Shown piece after piece: positions 58,504 through 64,000 of a stretch of 64,000 bases of DNA. The translations under genes and the position numbers were made by a program. Source of the DNA: Scedosporium boydii (Eukaryota > Ascomycota > Sordariomycetes > Microascales > Microascaceae); contig NJFT01000133.1 in NCBI GenBank assembly GCA_002221725.1, positions 1 through 64,000 of the forward strand, in the 5' to 3' direction. Position 1 is the first letter of the stretch. Every line of letters begins with the position of its first letter. The notes under the pieces were generated by a model, which was given only the letters and a program-made list of their open reading frames with translations, was not told the DNA's origin and searched no databases.

Positions 58504-60550
58504 AATATCCACAATAACAAGATATCATCCTCAATCACACCAGCAAATCATTTATACGACAGCGCTCTATCTATATACATCTTACTCTCAAGAGATAAGA
58601 ACAAAAATATAAATTATAAAATTAGATTTAAAAAATCCCTTTCTCCAACTCCATCCTTCTCCTCCGATGCCCCTATCATCGGGGGGCCTCGCGGGGCTGA
58701 TCGGCTAGGAAATCCTGTCTAGCCACTTTACGGTAAGGGTGACGGCTTGCTCCCGAGATTTCATGTATATATATATATATATATATATATGGCTATTGAA
58801 GCCGGTTTGAGGGAGGCGGGAAGAGGGAAGGTGTTCCCGTAGATGTTGGCTAGGTGGAAGGAGGGAGATTGCTCCTGCAAGACTTGGTAGACAATGAGAA
58901 GCTGTGACCAGGGGTTGGATATCGCACCCCTCGGCGGCCTACTCATACACGTATCGCTGCCACCGGCTAGAGGCATTGATGATCTCAACATCTTTCCTTC
59001 AATGTCTGAAGTTCCCCGGCCTATCCAAGCTACCCGACTGCTTAGACCACTCACCTCTCACTCTCCCCAGTCCCCATTTCCTCGATCGTACCAGCTCTCA
59101 AGCTAGGTGAAAGGCTGCAAACACTTACAGACTGAGATATGGTCCGTAAGCTTGCGCTCTTCGCCGGCATCGCGGTAGTCATGGCCTTGAGCTTCAAAGG
59201 CGCGCCCTATGATGGGGTTGAGTCCAGTATCCGTATCCGTCGGCATCGGTACATTTAAGTCAGGCCTCCATCATGAAGTGTCTCGTTCCCTAAGTCGTGG
59301 CGGGTATCACCGCAATCTACACAGTTCTTAATATCGTCCTCGCCAGCCGGGATCTCAACTCCCATCCGTCCTTCCTAGGAAAATGCTGCCCACTTCGACA
59401 GTTTTCACACACCTCATCTTTGGACGGTGTTGTTTTATCCGGAAGAACTAGAGCCTTCATTGGAATTAGTTCACATTCTGATTCTCGGTCGAGTCTTGGC
59501 TCATCGTCACTCGCATCAAGCCAAGAAAGGCAAAAGGTTCCACTCACATTTCGTACAGTTTGATATTGGAATCCCTAGTATGTAGAAACGTCGTCGTGTC
59601 TTCGGAATGAAATCAATGCGTCCGCATAAGCTTATTTCTTTTTTGACCCAGAGAATGGCGCCTTTCACACAGCCCGGGTGGTTCGTCGGAATCTCTTCCG
59701 TGTGTTATTCTTACCTCGGTTCTCCTTCCCCTGTATATAAAAGATGAAGACTCTCTTTACTGCACCAAAATGCCGTATGACCGGCGCTGAACCGTGATTG
59801 CCATAGCGGCTGTCGATTCAAAGATGGGAGAAGGCCTTCTTCGCCCGATGGCCGTAAACCAGATACACCGTATCAAACGGGGTTGCGGAAGACAACATGG
59901 TAGTTTTGAATTACAAGTTCATGTTGGGTATCCCATAGACTTCCGCATACATAGGAACGAGATCAGACTACTGAAACGCAAAGGTTGTCGGTAATGAATG
60001 AGTATGTAGGAATGAATATAGAGAATGGTGTACGAAGGAAATAGTGGCTTGAAGCGGCGCGACGACCAGGCCCCAGCAACGATATGACGATTCACCCAGT
60101 GCCAGAGACAAACGAGTGGGCTCAAACTTGGATTCGAAAAGCATCGTTATGTTCTTTGCATGTTTACCCAGATATACTCCGTTGATAATAATAAAAATGA
60201 AATACAGCTCACAATCCCACGTTGCCTACCCTATCGGTTCCCTCCTGGGCTGTTGGTATCATCTTCTAAGACGTCGGGATGTTCGTCCCCCCAACAGAAA
60301 TCATAGAGCGGATATCGCCCATTAATCGTTTGAGAGCGGCCGCAACAGTAATCCCTTTTCCAGCGCCCCCACCGAACAGAAGAAAGGAAAAATAAAAGAG
60401 AGGAAGAATCAAGACAATGATCGAATTTTGAAACAGAAGAATATGTCAAGAAACCACACTCGGGCGCACACATGCCTCGAGTATAGAAGAAGTAATGTTA
60501 GAACAAAGGGAAACGGATCAAGTCATTACAGTATCGACCGTAGTCGTAGT
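58504..60550. other. Intergenic region with AT microsatellite
   Basis: No confident gene. An AT dinucleotide run is at 58766-58790. A 39-codon frame at 59139-59258 begins like a signal peptide (MVRKLALFAGIAVVMALS) but has nothing recognisable after it. The right end is the SHO1 3' flank. Confidence 0.45.
58766..58790. repeat. (TA)n microsatellite
   Basis: About twelve TA units in the intergenic region after SPC19. Confidence 0.92.
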
Positions 60551-61849
60551 TCATAACAGGATGAGATAGTTGCTTGGCGCGATCCCTGTCTCTCCGTTCT
60601 CCTTCCGCGCTTGCCACCACCTTCCGCTCACGTCGCTGACTTCGAGGATCTCGTGCTTCGAGAACGAAATTTCGTTGGCATCGTCGGGGTTCGCTTCGTA
60701 GCTGTAGATGGCCTTGGCGCGGTAAGGGTACTCCGTTGGGGGTACCACTTCAGTGTCGGCGCCGTTGGCGGTGGGGCCACCCTTCACGGTGCTGTTACCA
60801 AACGTGGGAGGGATGGTGGACGTCCGGGTCACGCTCGTCATGCCGCCGACAGGGGAGGGGTTCTCAAAGCCGTTCAGCTGAGCCGAGGTGTACATCTGCG
60901 GAGGTTGAACCGAAGTCGAAGTCTCGGGCCTTGCCATGCCACCATAACCAATGACAGGCGGCCTGTTCATGGTGGATTCCTTAGTTAGGGCGAACGAGTC
61001 GAGATAAGCGCGGGGAACAGCGGAGGGGGCCGATCCAAAGTAGAAGATCCAGACAATCTGAACTAACTGTCAGTGAAAAGAAAAGAAAAAAATCCTGGAC
61101 TACGAAGCCTGTCACCCCATTCAAGAACGTACCTGAACCATCGACAAAAGGATGAAACCAGCGGCCGTGGCCTGGAAAGAGGCGAGAGGGGAGAAGATTA
61201 GGAAGTTGACTGAAGAAGAGGAAAGGATAAGTCCAGCGGCGAGGTATCCGACGACGGCGACATGGTAAGTTTGGATCGTATCGGATGCAACGACAACGAA
61301 TATTCCTAGTATCAGGAAGAGAATGTAGACGGTAGACCACCACGCGAATGGCGGGAAGTTTCGAGTGCCATTTACTTGGATCTGAGCTATAACACCTCCA
61401 ATGAAGGACACTAGCCAGGCAAGCTATCGAGACTCAGTTAGCGATTTCATCCTGTGGCTGTATGTTGTTTTTAATATGCCCATCGGTAGAGTGAAAAGAG
61501 GCTGCGAGATTTGTATGTCTTTCGTCGACTTCTGAGCGACCCCCCATCCTAGCGCTGCACTTGGTGCCCTTCTTGACAACCCGAGCATCCTCTCGATAGC
61601 GGCAGACAACATTGGCGGCGAGAGGGCTGACAAGTTCGGCATGGCGTGATTGATCGATTGGGGGTAGGCAATTGACGATAAAAAAAGACAAGAAGTGTCG
61701 ATGCTACTTACAATTGAAATAGAGATCGTGGCGAGGGCGAAGGGGTCGCCAATAATGTTGGCCATGTTAATCCCCTTACGCCCATATTGGACACGCGAAG
61801 TTTCCATTTTCTTGAGCGACGGGGAGTGTAGGGAACCGTAAGAGGGCAT
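60551..61849 (-). CDS. sho1: SHO1 osmosensor: four membrane helices plus SH3 domain
   Basis: A plasma-membrane adaptor of the HOG osmostress MAPK branch that recruits the PBS2 kinase through its SH3 domain. Three exons (61849-61712, 61423-61133, 61057-60551) give about 311 aa. The first junction rebuilds the hallmark [29 protein letters not shown], split here by the 288-nt intron after ISISI. Four helices follow, with [18 protein letters not shown] and VWIFYFGS. A Ser/Thr/Pro-rich linker leads to the SH3 domain over the last 60 residues ([40 protein letters not shown]). All SH3 binding residues expected from the family appear intact. A shorter start at the Met at 61807 (METSRVQYG) would look more like relatives and cannot be excluded. 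Confidence 0.95.
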
Positions 61850-62983
61850 ACGGGCCGGTTCGACTTCTCTTTCAGTTGATGTAGATGTCGGGGGTGGGCA
61901 GCGGGGAGAATTAAAAGGGCCTCGTTGTTATATCCTGATCCGGGGTTTGGGGCGAGAGATGGGCGAGTCTGGGCTATAACCGTGATTGACACTTAGTTTC
62001 AGGCGACCGTCGCGCTTCTAAAACATTTGCGTCGTTCGACAATAACGGGCGGTGGATATCGTCAGAAAGGAAGTCTCGGAGCCGGTCGAAGAGTAATTTC
62101 CCTTTTATCGTTCGCTTATGCTTGTTTGCGTGCTGGATTTTTTTCCCTTCACAAAATTCGACAGTTCGATAGGACGACGATAAGGGGTGATCGGCTTGGT
62201 CTGCACGAGTGAACTCGACGGCTTCGTAATTCTTTTTCCCTTTGGTTATTCACTGGGGTTTTGAGTTGGATAAAAAGGAGCGACTGCAGTTGGTAACTGG
62301 CTGGAGATCTTTTGGTGGTTGGGTACGGGAATGGTAAAATTGGATTTAAAACAGGGCAGGTTGAAAAGAGTGGTGGAAAGGAGGGGATGGGATGGGTGAG
62401 ACAGGTGGTTTTGTGGTTTTTGGTTGTTTCGAGGGGGCGTTTCGGCAGTCACAGAACGGCGGCTTGGCCAGCAGCGCTGCGGACTTCTGGGGGATCTCTG
62501 GCCGCGTAATGAACAGGAATATCGTCAGGATCGACGACAGAACAATAAACAATCTACGAAAGTAAAGAAGAGAATGGATCGGACGTTGGAAAAGACAAAT
62601 GAGAAGAAGAAGAAGAAGGGCGAAGGGGAAATGAGGACAAGAGGACTGGAAACCGAGAGTCTACTTCGTACTTCGTAGTAGAGGAGGGAGCGAAGGGCTA
62701 ATTGAGGTAAGGTAGAGGGGAGAAAAAGTGGCGACGTGGAACGGGGTGGAGATGAGAGATGAGGAGATTGATTGGGGGTGGTTCCTTCTCTTCCCTACCT
62801 GCTGAGGTACTTCGTGGGAACTGCGCCTCGCCCACCAGACGAAGAAGGCCAGTGTAATCAATTAATGGTCGAAAACGGAAGAATAGATGAAATGGAGGAC
62901 GCGACTTCTCGTCAGGCGTGGGGATGAAGATGGACCAGGGAGTGGATGGCAGCAAATGTCCGAGTCCCGTCGCTAGAAGTACA

Positions 62984-63005
62984 CACTACGAAGCACGAAG
63001 TAGTG
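62984..63005. repeat. Inverted-repeat variant of the TACGAAGTA element
   Basis: CACTAC and GTAGTG outer arms enclose two GAAG cores (cactacgaagcacgaagtagtg has matching ends), in the region upstream of SHO1. Confidence 0.75.
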
Positions 63006-63870
63006 GTATTATCGTTTTTGACTGGTAACGGTACCGCCCTCTAGAGTACACCGTATGCCCTGTGGAGGGAGGCAGGTACGACCCGCCCAAGTGAGCAAGT
63101 CTGGTTGGTCGTGGACCGCCCAGTTCCTCTTTCTTCTCGCGTGTCCGTTTAGCTTAAAGCTAGACGGAGAACGGCTCCGAGGTGCTCCGTAATTACGTCT
63201 ACCAAAATATTACGAGGAAACTACCTTAGTGCCTCAGTATCCGCCAGGGTATTGCAGAACGCTTTTCCACTCTTGATCAGGCAAGTTCCCTCAATTCCGT
63301 CAGCAATGCTAAGATTAAGCACATCAGAGATTGTCAAGTTTGTACATCTCGGTACCCTTCTCCGCTCCATCAGAACAATACGAAGGATGTCAATTGATCA
63401 TTCAACGGACATTCGCAAACTCAATTTACAGTCCGCGTGCTTTTCTGTGGAGACTCCTTTCGCAGTGTAGCGTGCACTACCGCTTGACAGAAGGCTCTTA
63501 TCGAGATGCCGACTGTTCCTGCTGGTTCCTGAGCCAAGTGGGGGAGAAAGAGAGTCCGGCTCACTATCAGGTGCTCTCGACAGAAACTTACTTCGACCTT
63601 TGATGTGATGATGACGAACTAGGGGGTGGTTGTCCCCAGTCGACACGACGCCATTTTTTAAGAGTGGAGGGAAAGTGGATGTCAAGGGGTCGATGCTCCA
63701 TGCGGAATGTGACTGAGCGAAACACAAAACGCCTAAAGAAGCCTCCGTCGTGCCTTTTCCATTGACGGTTTCGGTAATCTAGTGCGCAACCGGAACCAGA
63801 ACTGCCCACATATTTTCATCGGACTCTTCAAGGCCCGACCAGCGTCGTTATGCTTGGATAGCGCACGAAG

Positions 63871-63899
63871 TACGAAGTAGTGTTCTGAGCTACGAAGTA
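63871..63899. repeat. Paired TACGAAGTA elements
   Basis: Two perfect 9-mers at 63871-63879 and 63891-63899, exactly 20 nt apart, with a partial copy (GCACGAAG) immediately before the first. Confidence 0.88.
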
Positions 63900-64000
63900 A
63901 TATTATTCCACGCTCACATCTGACGAAGAAAGCCTCAACGATGTTCCCCAGGTATCCTTGCCCTATCAGTTTTTGCAGGCTCCACAGCTTGAAACGGGGG

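Larger units (their letters stand above)
61850..64000. other. SHO1 upstream region and gene-free window end
   Basis: No gene supported. The first part is the SHO1 promoter and leader. TACTTCGTA elements overlap at 62662-62677; an inverted-repeat variant lies at 62984-63005; two more TACGAAGTA copies are at 63871-63879 and 63891-63899. Other open frames lack domains. Confidence 0.5.

Noticed and set aside
59139..59258. 39-codon frame beginning like a signal peptide
   Set aside because: After the hydrophobic start nothing recognisable follows, there are no Cys pairs typical of small secreted proteins, and I found no splice partner.

Overview
This window is nuclear DNA of a filamentous ascomycete (Pezizomycotina, most likely Sordariomycetes). 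Protein genes are broken by short introns, mostly 61-125 nt, with GTANGT-like donors, CTAAC-type branch sites and YAG acceptors. The gene set fits as well: a bifunctional ARG5,6/arg-6 polyprotein, a SHO1 osmosensor, the DASH subunit SPC19, a HAM-4/PRO45-like FHA protein, a GH55 glucanase and a CYP52-like P450. No bacterial-type operon, rRNA, convincing tRNA, CRISPR array or intact transposon was seen. I rebuilt nineteen protein genes by joining exons by eye at splice signals; all but one (the SPOUT gene) join into a single frame whose total length is a multiple of three.

Layout. 0-7 kb, minus strand: a CYP52-like P450 and a GH76 (DFG5/DCW1-type) mannosidase with a transmembrane tail. 7-11.3 kb is gene-free. 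11.3-16.5 kb: a synaptobrevin/VAMP v-SNARE (+) and arg-6 (-), convergent. 18.7-28.2 kb, all minus: a secreted alpha-carbonic anhydrase, a GMC oxidoreductase with an acidic tail, an HST2-type sirtuin and the small mitochondrial translocase subunit MGR2, which is built from five tiny exons. 29.9-34.8 kb, plus: HAM-4-like FHA/coiled-coil/tail-anchored protein and quinolinate phosphoribosyltransferase. 35-38.7 kb, minus: an RSM22-like mitoribosome protein and a membrane-anchored thioredoxin whose last exon follows a probable GC-AG intron. 39.4-42.5 kb, plus: an unknown protein with a PD-(D/E)XK-like core and a SPOUT RNA methyltransferase. 42.9-52.5 kb, minus: GH55 beta-1,3-glucanase, lipoyl synthase and a small Thr/Ser-rich GPI-type wall protein. 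57.9-61.8 kb: SPC19 (+) and SHO1 (-), followed by 2 kb of non-coding DNA.

The genes are mostly independent housekeeping and cell-surface functions, not one pathway. Two loose themes recur. One is mitochondria: arg-6, MGR2, RSM22 and lipoyl synthase. The other is cell wall and surface: GH76, GH55, the GPI protein, the carbonic anhydrase and SHO1. No secondary-metabolite cluster is evident, because the P450 and the GMC enzyme lie far apart with unrelated neighbours.

The strongest signal not explained by genes is a family of short intergenic elements built on TACGAAGTA/TACTTCGTA. I counted about 12 perfect copies where about 0.5 is expected, all outside coding sequence and often paired in tandem or as inverted repeats. 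Other points of interest are the probable GC-AG intron hiding the end of the thioredoxin gene, the MGR2 micro-exons, the in-frame SHO1 intron, the acidic tail on the GMC enzyme and the PD-(D/E)XK-like orphan.
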